From Elusimicrobiota bacterium (GTDB taxonomy: Bacteria; Elusimicrobiota; Elusimicrobia; Elusimicrobiales; Elusimicrobiaceae), in the NCBI GenBank assembly GCA_023398295.1, contig JAEWSL010000020.1, positions 1-12,586 on the forward strand: a DNA stretch of 12,586 nucleotides, in the 5' to 3' direction. Shown piece after piece: positions 6,779 to 12,586 of this stretch; position 1 is the stretch's first letter, and every line of letters starts with the position of its first letter. The position numbers and the translations under genes were made by a program. The notes beneath the pieces were generated by a model, which was given only the letters and a program-made list of their open reading frames with translations, did no database searches and was not told where the DNA came from.

Positions 6779-8186
6779 AAGTTTTCCGAAACTTCTCTCT
6801 TAGTATAGCAAAAGAAAGTATAAGAATGTTTGTTAAAAGGCCGATGTAAAAACCGTCCAGCTCGGCAAAAACGGCGGGGCGCGGCAGTATGTTCCAAAGC
6901 GTAAGCGTAAAGGCCGAGGCCAGCGCGCCCAGGCAAAACAAATTGTCGCTTATGCGCTTTGGCCATAGATATCCCGCCAGCAAAGGTATCAGCAGACAGG
7001 CCGACATATAAGAGCCCAAAATAAACCAGATACGTCTGAAATTGCCTTCAAAAAATAAAGCCAGCAATATGGCCAGAGCGGCAACGGCAAACAGCGCTAT
7101 TTGATTTGCAAGCAGCTTATTTTTGATTTTATCTTTAAGCAAATCGTAAGCCAAAGTATTTGCCGCTATAAATAAAAAAGCGTCTAAAGTGGAAAGGACT
7201 ATGGCCAAAACGCCGGCTATAAAAAATCCCCTTAAGCCCGAAGGCAAAAGCTGCAGAGCATACAAAAAATACGCGCTTGAAGGCGCGGCTTTTGGCAAAA
7301 GCGCGCGCGCGTAAAGCGCGCCTGCGGTGGTGCAGATATCAAAGCAAAACCAGACGGCCGTGCAAATTAAAATGCCGTATTTTGCCGTCTTAATATCTTT
7401 TGCGGCAAAAACGCGCTGATAAAAAGCCGGATCGGCCAATGCCGCAAGCGCAACTGCGCCCCACGCAAAAGTGTTAAGCCATGTATTTCCGCCCGTTAGG
7501 GAAAAATGCGCGGCGGGCAAATTGGCCTTCAAAAAGCTAAGTCCGCCGAAAGCGTGCAGGGAAAATAAAAAGACCATAAGCACGGCTGCGCACATTACCA
7601 CAAATTGCACCGCGTCGGCAAAAACCACCGCCCTAAGCCCGCCGCGCGCGCTGTAAAGGCAGGCAAACAGGCTGCCTAAAATCATGCCTTTGATTAAACT
7701 CAGCCCGAAGACAAGCTGCAAAAATATGCCAAGACTTAAGACATAGCTTATCGGCAGCACTCCAAAGAAGGTAAATATGGCCGCCGTCCTGCCCGATTTT
7801 TTGCCAAACATATCTTCGGCCAAAGATGGCAGCGTTACGCTTTGGTATCTTCTTATTTTACCGGCTATAAAAAGCGCAAAGATTATATAGGCTATATACC
7901 AAAACACGCCCTGGGTTATAAAGTTATAGAGGCCGAAATTAAAAGTAATTTCGCTTACTCCGAAGATGCCGCCGTACCAGCTTGCCGTCAGCGTGGCCAC
8001 AAAAAGCGGCAGGCTTAATTTGCGTCCCATCACCATATAATCAAGCAGGGGGTTTGCCTTTTTATCTTTCTTAAGATGGCCTATTATGACGGAAATTACG
8101 GTAAGCGCAAGAACTGCAAGGAACACAAAATAATCCCACGCGTCAAGCACGGCTAAAACATTTGGGGAGGGATTAAAATTACTCAT
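6765..8186 (-). CDS. SSS-family sodium:solute symporter, candidate thiamine-related transporter
   Basis: A 473-residue inner-membrane protein with about 12-13 hydrophobic helices and the LeuT-like sodium:solute symporter signature: GGLRAVVFADAVQF (182-195), DPAFYQRVFAAKD (252-264), and LSTLDAFLFIAANTLAYDLL (331-350), the region corresponding to helix 8, where SSS proteins bind sodium through Ser/Thr residues. It would couple sodium entry to uptake of a small solute. Its stop overlaps the start of thiN by 14 bases, which suggests thiamine or a thiamine precursor as substrate; this is inference from context, since the family also moves sugars, proline, pantothenate and others. The start at 8186 has no Shine-Dalgarno, only seven Ts before it, and an upstream in-frame stop excludes a longer protein. 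It probably shares transcription with the carrier gene upstream or has a weak promoter in the 63-base gap. Confidence 0.85.
   Translation of the reverse strand: MSNFNPSPNVLAVLDAWDYFVFLAVLALTVISVIIGHLKKDKKANPLLDYMVMGRKLSLPLFVATLTASWYGGIFGVSEITFNFGLYNFITQGVFWYIAYIIFALFIAGKIRRYQSVTLPSLAEDMFGKKSGRTAAIFTFFGVLPISYVLSLGIFLQLVFGLSLIKGMILGSLFACLYSARGGLRAVVFADAVQFVVMCAAVLMVFLFSLHAFGGLSFLKANLPAAHFSLTGGNTWLNTFAWGAVALAALADPAFYQRVFAAKDIKTAKYGILICTAVWFCFDICTTAGALYARALLPKAAPSSAYFLYALQLLPSGLRGFFIAGVLAIVLSTLDAFLFIAANTLAYDLLKDKIKNKLLANQIALFAVAALAILLALFFEGNFRRIWFILGSYMSACLLIPLLAGYLWPKRISDNLFCLGALASAFTLTLWNILPRPAVFAELDGFYIGLLTNILILSFAILREKFRKTYERN
6802..6810 (-). promoter_or_regulatory. candidate internal extended -10 promoter for thiN
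   Basis: Minus strand TGCTATACT (6810-6802) lies within the last codons of the symporter gene, 23 bases before the thiN ATG. It has the same TGnTAnnnT form as other promoters in this window. No matching -35 is apparent. A start near 6795 would give a leader of about 17 bases. Confidence 0.35.
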
Positions 8187-8223
8187 AAAAAAACCGTTGC
8201 AACAGTAAAGAAGATTTTAGAAG

Positions 8224-8245
8224 AAGGGGGGCTTTGGCCCCCCTT
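8224..8245. terminator. GC-rich hairpin between the carrier and the symporter genes
   Basis: AAGGGGGGC (8224-8232) pairs perfectly with GCCCCCCTT (8237-8245) around a four-base loop. On the minus strand it begins 4 bases after the carrier stop and is followed by CTTCTTCTAAAAT, a weak U-tract. It is probably a partial terminator or an mRNA 3'-end stabiliser that sets the ratio between the two transporter genes. Confidence 0.65.
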
Positions 8246-8249
8246 AAAA

Positions 8250-9647
8250 TTACGCCCAGTTTATTTTGACGGCTATAGCCAAAAAGGCAAAGGACATCAA
8301 AAACCAAATTCCGACAAGCGGCAGCACAAACTTAAACCACTTTTGGAAAGACATTTTTGCCATACCTATTGCGGCAATTACGATTGCGTTGGTAGGTATG
8401 CAGACGTTTGTCCACCCGTCGCCGAACTGATAGGCAAGTATCATAGTCTGCCTGCTTAAGCCTATTAAGTCCGAAAGAGGGGCAAGTATCGGCATGGTAA
8501 GCACGGCTTTGCTTGAGCCCGAGGGGATAAAAAAGTTTATTATCGCCTGCATAATAAAGGCTGCCCACGCCGCCACTACGGAATTAAGATGCGATATCAC
8601 GCCTGCCATATAATGCATGGCGCTGTCCAAAATATTGCCGTTTTCGGCGATGATTATAATGGAAGTCGCAAGCGCAAGCAAAAACACAATTTCGGCCATG
8701 CCGCGCACGCCTTCGTAGAAGGCCGATGTTGCTTCCCCGACGGTAAGTTTGCCGCATACTGATGCTACTATTGCAAGACCGAAGAACAGCGCGCCTATCT
8801 CTGTAATATACCACTCGTATTTAACCACGCCAAAGACAAGCAAAACCATCGTTATGGCAAAAGCGATGAGAACCAAAATATGAGTAGTCTTAAGTTCGCC
8901 GTCGCCTTCTTTTTTGTTCATATGCAGTTCTTTTTTGCGTTCTTTATCAAACTCGTAAGTCAAGCTGGCCTGCGGATTTTTTTCTATCTTGCGCGCATAC
9001 CACATAATAAAAGCTATGGTAGCGATCGTGGCGGTCACCCATACTATAAGCCTTAGGCCCAGGCCCGAGTATAAAGGCAATTGCGCTATGCCTTGGGCTA
9101 TGCCTTCGGTAAAAGGGTTCATAAACGCGCCGGCAAAGCCTGCCGCCGCGCCCAGAAAAGGGATAGATAATCCTACCACGGAGTCGTATCCAAGCGAAAG
9201 GGACAGCGGTATAAAGATAGGTATGAAGATAAGCGTTTCCTCCGACATGCCGAAGGTAGCGCCGCCCAAAGAAAATAAAGTCATTGTCACCGGTATATAC
9301 AAACTGCGCAAGGCCGGATGCTTTAGAAACAGGGTGCTCGCGCGCTTTATGGCGGCGGTAATTGCGCCCGTCTTTTCAATTATCATAAACGCGCCGCCGA
9401 TTATTAAAAGAAAAGCCATAATTTCTGCCGTGGCCGAGCGCGTAAAAGCCTGCATAGGGGCTTTTAAGACGTCAAAGACATTTTGCGGGGAAGCTTCTAT
9501 CGCGTGATAAGAGCCTTCCACCAAAACCTGTCTTCCGTCTATATTTTGTTTATCGTATTGTCCTGCCGGTATAAGCCAAGTGCATATTGCGGTCAGTATA
9601 ACCAAACTCAGCAGTATAATGCTGGTGTTGAATTTCAGTTTTTCCAT
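8250..9647 (-). CDS. YfcC/DcuC-family carrier (C4-dicarboxylate or amino-acid type)
   Basis: A 465-residue inner-membrane carrier of the YfcC/DcuC group of the ion-transporter superfamily. It has about 11-12 hydrophobic segments split by a charged cytoplasmic loop near 219-255 (KIEKNPQASLTYEFDKERKK). Family marks are TLFSLGGATFGMSEETL (123-139), FIPSGSSKAVLTMPILAPL (373-391, a re-entrant loop of the SGSS type) and QFGDGWTNVCIPTN (407-420). Relatives are annotated as C4-dicarboxylate transporters or putative amino-acid antiporters; the substrate cannot be read from sequence. The first helix is close to the N-terminus (10-27). GGAGG precedes the ATG at an unusually long 16 bases, and an in-frame TGA excludes an upstream ATG. 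It diverges from rsmI and precedes the symporter, separated by a GC-rich hairpin. Confidence 0.88.
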   Translation of the reverse strand: MEKLKFNTSIILLSLVILTAICTWLIPAGQYDKQNIDGRQVLVEGSYHAIEASPQNVFDVLKAPMQAFTRSATAEIMAFLLIIGGAFMIIEKTGAITAAIKRASTLFLKHPALRSLYIPVTMTLFSLGGATFGMSEETLIFIPIFIPLSLSLGYDSVVGLSIPFLGAAAGFAGAFMNPFTEGIAQGIAQLPLYSGLGLRLIVWVTATIATIAFIMWYARKIEKNPQASLTYEFDKERKKELHMNKKEGDGELKTTHILVLIAFAITMVLLVFGVVKYEWYITEIGALFFGLAIVASVCGKLTVGEATSAFYEGVRGMAEIVFLLALATSIIIIAENGNILDSAMHYMAGVISHLNSVVAAWAAFIMQAIINFFIPSGSSKAVLTMPILAPLSDLIGLSRQTMILAYQFGDGWTNVCIPTNAIVIAAIGMAKMSFQKWFKFVLPLVGIWFLMSFAFLAIAVKINWA

Positions 9648-9698
9648 TGCTTGTATCCGTCAACCTCCTAAGGGTTTATTTTTTGCGTACAATATATT

Positions 9699-9728
9699 TT
9701 ACAAAACGCAAAGGGTATTTGGTAGAAT
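9699..9728 (+). promoter_or_regulatory. extended -10 promoter of rsmI, predicted leaderless
   Basis: TGGTAGAAT (9720-9728) is an extended -10. TTACAA (9699-9704) or the overlapping TTTACA one base to the left could serve as -35 with an 18-19 base spacer. Six bases (TTATTT) separate the -10 from the rsmI ATG, placing +1 at the start codon. Confidence 0.6.
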
Positions 9729-9734
9729 TTATTT

Positions 9735-10460
9735 ATGCTCTACATAGTTCCCACGCCTATAGGCAATTTGCAGGATATCACGCTGCGCGCGCAGGAAGTT
9801 CTTAAAACGGCGGATTTTATTTTGTGCGAGGATACAAGACATACGCAAAAATTATTATCCTCCCTTGGCGTAAGCGCGCGCGCCGTAAGATATAACGAGA
9901 ACGATTTTGGCAGTATTAATCATTGCCTGTCTTTGCTTAAAGCGGGCAAGACCTGCGCGCTGGTCAGCGACGCGGGCACGCCGTGCGTAAGCGATCCGGG
10001 TTATAAACTTGTCGCCGCCGCGCGAAAAGAGGGGATAAAACTATGCGCCCTGCCCGGGCCCAGCGCGCTTACCTGCGCTTTAAGCGCAAGCGGGCTGAGC
10101 GGCGGGGGTTTTTGTTTTTTGGGCTTTCTTCCGCAGAAAAAGGGAAAAGCTTTGGCTTTGACGCGCGCGGCATTAGCCGTCGGCAAACCGGTGGTAATTT
10201 ACGAATCTCCGTACCGCATAATTAAACTGCTGGAACTTTTTTGCCAAAACTTCGGGCCGTCAATGAAAATAGTTCTTGCGCGCGAACTTACAAAAACTTT
10301 TGAGGAATATCTCTGCTCTTCCTTAGGCGAAGTTTTGGCAAACCTTAAGGCGCGCAAAAAGATTTTGGGGGAGTTTGTTTTAATCCTTGACGGCAGGGAA
10401 GAAGATATTGAAGAACCCGCGCAAAACCCCGCCGAAGAAAATACGGAGGATTATAAATGA
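9735..10460 (+). CDS. rsmI: 16S rRNA (cytidine1402-2'-O)-methyltransferase
   Basis: RsmI uses SAM to methylate the 2'-hydroxyl of C1402 in 16S rRNA, tuning the ribosomal P site. The 241-residue product belongs to the tetrapyrrole-methylase fold: IVPTPIGNLQDITLRA at the N-terminus, FILCEDTRHTQKLL, ALVSDAGTPCVSDPGYKLV, LPGPSALTCALSASGL with the SAM-contacting loops, GFLPQKKG, and VVIYESPYRI. The C-terminus is a short acidic tail (EEDIEEPAQNPAEENTED); it is shorter than E. coli RsmI and lacks much of its C-terminal extension. The gene has no Shine-Dalgarno and appears to be leaderless. It overlaps the next gene through ATGA, so the two are an operon joining rRNA modification with tRNA threonylcarbamoylation. 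Confidence 0.95.
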   Translation: MLYIVPTPIGNLQDITLRAQEVLKTADFILCEDTRHTQKLLSSLGVSARAVRYNENDFGSINHCLSLLKAGKTCALVSDAGTPCVSDPGYKLVAAARKEGIKLCALPGPSALTCALSASGLSGGGFCFLGFLPQKKGKALALTRAALAVGKPVVIYESPYRIIKLLELFCQNFGPSMKIVLARELTKTFEEYLCSSLGEVLANLKARKKILGEFVLILDGREEDIEEPAQNPAEENTEDYK

Positions 10461-11230
10461 CGCTCAAACCTGCAGCCCTTAAACCTGCGGTCTGTAACTC
10501 TATTGCCCTCAAGCCTCCGCTGTGCAAGCCAAAAGCGAAGGTAAAAAATAAAGTGAAAGCCGAAGTAAAAACCGCGAAAATTTATTATTACAATAAGCTT
10601 ACGCAGTCCGATATTTTATATATCGCCGCCGCCTTAACGCGCGGGAAAATTGCCGTTTTGCCGACGGACACCGTCTACGGTTTGACGGTTTGCGCTTTGC
10701 GTAAAGACGCGCTTAAAAAATTAAACTTTGCTAAAGAAAACCCGTCGGCAAAACCGCCGCAGCTGCTTGCTACTTTGAAACAGGCGTATGTATTTGCGCA
10801 AGGCGGCTCGGTTGCCGAGGATAACGGCGCGGACGACGGTTTGTTTGCTCGCGCGGCAGAATCTTTTTGGCCGGGGGCGTGCACCATAGTTGCAAAGACT
10901 TCCGCGCGCGGCAAAGCTTTGCTTAAAGCTTTGCCGTCTTCGCTCAAAAAAACCGTTGGCCTGCGCGTGCCTAAGGATAAATTTGTCCTGAATATTTTGG
11001 AACTTATAAAAAGCCCGCTTTTTGCAAGCAGCGCAAATTTGCATGGCAAAGAAGTCTGCGTTAACGAGGGGGAAATCCTTAAAACTTTTGAAACCCGCGC
11101 CGATATAATAGTTCTCAAAGGCAGGCTTAAGGGCAGGCCTTCAACCGTTATAGACGTAAGCGCGGGCAAGACGCATATTTTGCGCGCGGGCGTATTGGCG
11201 GAGAAGGAAATAAAAAAGCGTTTATCTTGA
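10457..11230 (+). CDS. TsaC/Sua5/YrdC-family threonylcarbamoyl-AMP synthase
   Basis: This family makes threonylcarbamoyl-AMP from threonine, bicarbonate and ATP, the first step of t6A formation at tRNA position 37. The YrdC domain covers about 47-250 of 257 residues: AVLPTDTVYGL (66-76), FWPGACTIV (137-145), VGLRVP (167-172), FASSANLHGKEV (189-200, the SxN motif as Ser192/Asn194), and GRPSTVID (226-233), then ILRAG. Odd: the KxR motif (K50/R52 in E. coli TsaC, from memory) reads Lys93-Glu-Asn95, so the Arg seems lost. Residues 1-40 are an extra basic tail with LKPAALKPA-type repeats and a run of Lys/Val. The ATG has GGAGG (10445-10449) 7 bases upstream, so the tail is probably translated. It overlaps rsmI by four bases. 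It lacks the C-terminal Sua5 domain. It could be a YciO-like paralogue rather than the main enzyme. Confidence 0.82.
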   Translation: MTLKPAALKPAVCNSIALKPPLCKPKAKVKNKVKAEVKTAKIYYYNKLTQSDILYIAAALTRGKIAVLPTDTVYGLTVCALRKDALKKLNFAKENPSAKPPQLLATLKQAYVFAQGGSVAEDNGADDGLFARAAESFWPGACTIVAKTSARGKALLKALPSSLKKTVGLRVPKDKFVLNILELIKSPLFASSANLHGKEVCVNEGEILKTFETRADIIVLKGRLKGRPSTVIDVSAGKTHILRAGVLAEKEIKKRLS

Positions 11231-11254
11231 CAATGCTTCTTCTATTGGTATAAT
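11227..11254 (+). promoter_or_regulatory. near-consensus sigma70 promoter of the histidine kinase gene
   Basis: TTGACA (11227-11232), 16 bases, then TATAAT (11249-11254) preceded by TGG (11246-11248) as an extended -10. The -35 contains the stop codon of the preceding gene. Both hexamers match consensus exactly, the best promoter in the window. Transcription near 11261 gives a leader of about 54 bases. Confidence 0.85.
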
Positions 11255-11314
11255 ATTCTATCGGGCTTTGCTTACTTTGCGTAAAAAAATTTCTGTCGGG
11301 GATTTGGTGATTTT

Positions 11315-12229
11315 ATGGACGCGGCTTATATAGTTACCGTTATAATAGGCGTAAGCTCAATTGTGGTGGCGGTCTGTTTTCTGGCCAAAGCGAGGGATTT
11401 TCGCAAGAAAGAAAAAATCCTGCGCGCCGCGCGCATGAATTATACGCGCCAGATTGAAGTTTTGCGCTCCCAGCTTTCCGAGCGCGTCAAATCGCTTGAA
11501 ACTATGGTTGATAACCTTTCCCTTTCAAATAAAGAGTTAAGCCGCCTTAATGACATTAAGTCTGAGTTTATGTCGGTAGTCGCCCACGATTTAAGACAGC
11601 CGCTTACCTCAATACAGGGCTACACCTCGGTTTTAATTAACGAAAATTCCGATAAAGATGACCAAAAAATTCTTGATAATATTATTAAAGCCACCTCTAA
11701 CATCAATCATCTGATGAGCGACCTTGTGGACGCCTCCGTCTTAGAATCCGGCAAACTTCAGGTTGCCTTTAAGGAATTTAATTATAATCAGCTTGTTGAG
11801 GATATTTTTAATCAGTTCAAAGTCATCGCCGAGCAAAAAAATATAAATTTGACTAAGATTGACTATCCCGTGCCGATAATGCTCTCTGCCGATAAATTCC
11901 GCATAAATCAGGTGCTCAGCAATATTCTAAACAATGCCATTAAGTTTACAAACGAAGGCGGCAACATTGAAATCCGCTATATCAAAGAAGGCTTGCAGCT
12001 CTTTACGATGGTTCTTGACGACGGCATAGGCGTTTCGCCTATTGAGCGCGCAAAGGTTTTCCAAAAGTTTCGCCAGTCGGAATATCTTGACAGCGAGCAT
12101 AAGAAGCTTGGCTGGGGTTTGGGCCTTTCCATCGCCGAGGATGTTATTAAGGCGCATGGGGGGATTATTGGGGTGGATAGCGCGGGGCTTAAGAAGGGCT
12201 CGGCTTTTTGGTTCCTCCTCCCCTTATGA
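11315..12229 (+). CDS. membrane-anchored sensor histidine kinase, no partner regulator nearby
   Basis: A 304-residue two-component sensor kinase. One transmembrane helix lies at about 5-24, followed by a charged coiled-coil linker (28-85) and the dimerisation/phosphoacceptor domain with FMSVVAHDLRQPLTSIQGY (85-103, His91). The ATPase domain has the N box RINQVLSNILNNAIKFTN (196-213), G1 DDGIGV (235-240), F box VFQKFRQ (248-254) and G2 GWGLGLSIAEDVI (266-278), all complete, so it should autophosphorylate. It has no periplasmic sensor domain, PAS, HAMP or GAF, so the signal must come through the membrane helix, the coiled coil or a partner. No response regulator is encoded in the window and a terminator follows, making it an orphan here. 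GGTGA lies 4 bases before the ATG and GGGGA 12 bases before. Confidence 0.93.
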   Translation: MDAAYIVTVIIGVSSIVVAVCFLAKARDFRKKEKILRAARMNYTRQIEVLRSQLSERVKSLETMVDNLSLSNKELSRLNDIKSEFMSVVAHDLRQPLTSIQGYTSVLINENSDKDDQKILDNIIKATSNINHLMSDLVDASVLESGKLQVAFKEFNYNQLVEDIFNQFKVIAEQKNINLTKIDYPVPIMLSADKFRINQVLSNILNNAIKFTNEGGNIEIRYIKEGLQLFTMVLDDGIGVSPIERAKVFQKFRQSEYLDSEHKKLGWGLGLSIAEDVIKAHGGIIGVDSAGLKKGSAFWFLLPL

Positions 12230-12264
12230 TATAACGGCATATGGTGTTAATAGCAGATGGTGTT

Positions 12265-12304
12265 AGCGCACAATTTTCCATATTTGCGCGCTTTTTTGTT
12301 TTTT
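12265..12304 (+). terminator. intrinsic terminator after the histidine kinase
   Basis: AGCGCACAA (12265-12273) pairs with TTGCGCGCT (12284-12292) with a single A-C mismatch, around a ten-base loop, and is followed by TTTTTTGTTTTTTC. The stem plus long T-tract fits a Rho-independent terminator 35 bases past the stop codon. Confidence 0.75.
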
Positions 12305-12378
12305 CTTCGCTAGCGTACCGAGTTGTCGCTGCGCTCCCTTCTTCGTTGGTACGCGTCGCTCATAAGAAAACGAAAAAA
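12292..12378. repeat. large imperfect inverted repeat
   Basis: The arms at about 12292-12319 and 12348-12378 are partly complementary. The inner seven bases match exactly (GCGTACC 12313-12319 with GGTACGC 12348-12354), and the outer parts are the terminator T-run opposite AAGAAAACGAAAAAA (12364-12377). The 28-base loop is CGCTGCGCTCCC-like and encodes nothing visible. It may be the left boundary of the repeat region that follows, or a long RNA hairpin. Confidence 0.45.
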
Positions 12379-12390
12379 TGATCGCAAATC

Positions 12391-12464
12391 TGAAAAATCG
12401 CGCAACTTCCACAAATGGGCGTTTAACGAACGGCTATGTCAACGACAAGCTTTCTAACACGTAC
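12391..12464. repeat. direct repeat, copy 1 (about 74 bp)
   Basis: This copy runs from TGAAAAATCGCGCAACT through CCACAAATGGGCGTTTAACG and CGGCTATGTCAACGACA to CTAACACGTACG. It matches the stretch at 12508-12582 with a one-base gap and about five substitutions. A 43-base unit with a GCGCGC hairpin (12470-12486) lies between the copies. The open frame across it (12378-12575) breaks register between copies because of the gap, so I do not call a gene. Confidence 0.85.
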
Positions 12465-12507
12465 GGCCAGCGCGCTTTGGGCGCGCAAAACAAATTTGCC
12501 TCAAACT

Positions 12508-12582
12508 TGAAAAACCGCGCAACTCTCCACAAATGGGCGTTTCACGAACGGCTATGTCAACGACAATATTTCTAACACGTAT
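12508..12582. repeat. direct repeat, copy 2 (about 75 bp), near window end
   Basis: This is the second copy of the repeat starting at 12391, with a start-to-start distance of 117 bases. It has an extra C in the CAACTCTCCAC segment, C for A after GGGCGTTT, and AATATT where copy 1 has AAGCTT. It ends four bases before the window edge, so further copies may follow. No gene is supported anywhere in 12230-12586. Confidence 0.85.
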
Positions 12583-12586
12583 GACA

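Noticed and set aside
6162..6803. 213-residue plus-strand frame opposite thiN
   Set aside because: It is the antisense shadow of a clearly conserved gene, with Ser/Pro/Ala-rich composition and no motif.
8187..8249. TPP riboswitch ahead of the symporter-thiN pair
   Set aside because: The gap is only 63 bases, holds a simple GC-rich hairpin, and lacks recognisable thi-box conserved segments.
12378..12575. Small protein gene of 65 residues across the direct repeats
   Set aside because: A one-base gap shifts the frame between the two copies, there is no ribosome binding site, and the similarity is at DNA level.
12391..12582. CRISPR array
   Set aside because: The repeats are about 75 bases and imperfect, only two copies are present, and no cas gene is nearby.

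Overview
The window looks like chromosomal DNA from a Gram-negative-type bacterium, most likely of the phylum Elusimicrobiota (Elusimicrobium-like). Outer-membrane lipid A and heptosyltransferase genes show a diderm envelope. The partial gene at the left edge encodes a type IV pilin-like protein with the GFTLSELL cleavage motif and a YYTKYGQYF segment, which resembles, from memory, the pilin-like proteins abundant in Elusimicrobium. The phylum is an inference; no rRNA gene is present. The DNA is fairly AT-rich between genes but very rich in GCGC/CGCG words inside them.

Layout, left to right. Positions 1-362 (-) hold a pilin-like gene cut by the window edge. Its upstream spacer of about 300 bases contains a candidate promoter and a palindromic hairpin. 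lpxK (+, 672-1775) faces a two-gene glycosyltransferase family 9 operon (-, 3996 to 1802), so lipid A phosphorylation and core-sugar addition sit together. xthA-type exonuclease III (-) and metK (+) diverge from one 75-bp spacer where two extended -10 elements overlap. A long perfect hairpin terminator separates metK from thiamine pyrophosphokinase (-), which overlaps the 3' end of an SSS-family sodium:solute symporter (-). Upstream of that lies a YfcC/DcuC-type carrier (-). rsmI and a TsaC/Sua5-family gene (+) overlap by four bases (ATGA) and form a translation-fidelity operon (16S rRNA and tRNA modification). A sensor histidine kinase with its own near-consensus promoter follows. The last ~350 bases are gene-free: a terminator, a large imperfect inverted repeat, and two ~75-bp direct repeats, the second reaching almost to the window end.

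The genes are mostly housekeeping. The most interesting signals are regulatory. Extended -10 promoters (TGnTAnnnT) recur throughout. In three cases (the upstream GT9 gene, xthA, rsmI) the -10 lies only 6-7 bases from the ATG with no Shine-Dalgarno at normal spacing, which predicts leaderless mRNAs. Others are the symporter-thiamine kinase pair (a possible thiamine-salvage unit), apparent loss of a key residue in the TsaC-like protein and in one GT9 protein, and the terminal repeats. I found no defence system, prophage, IS element, CRISPR array, tRNA or rRNA.
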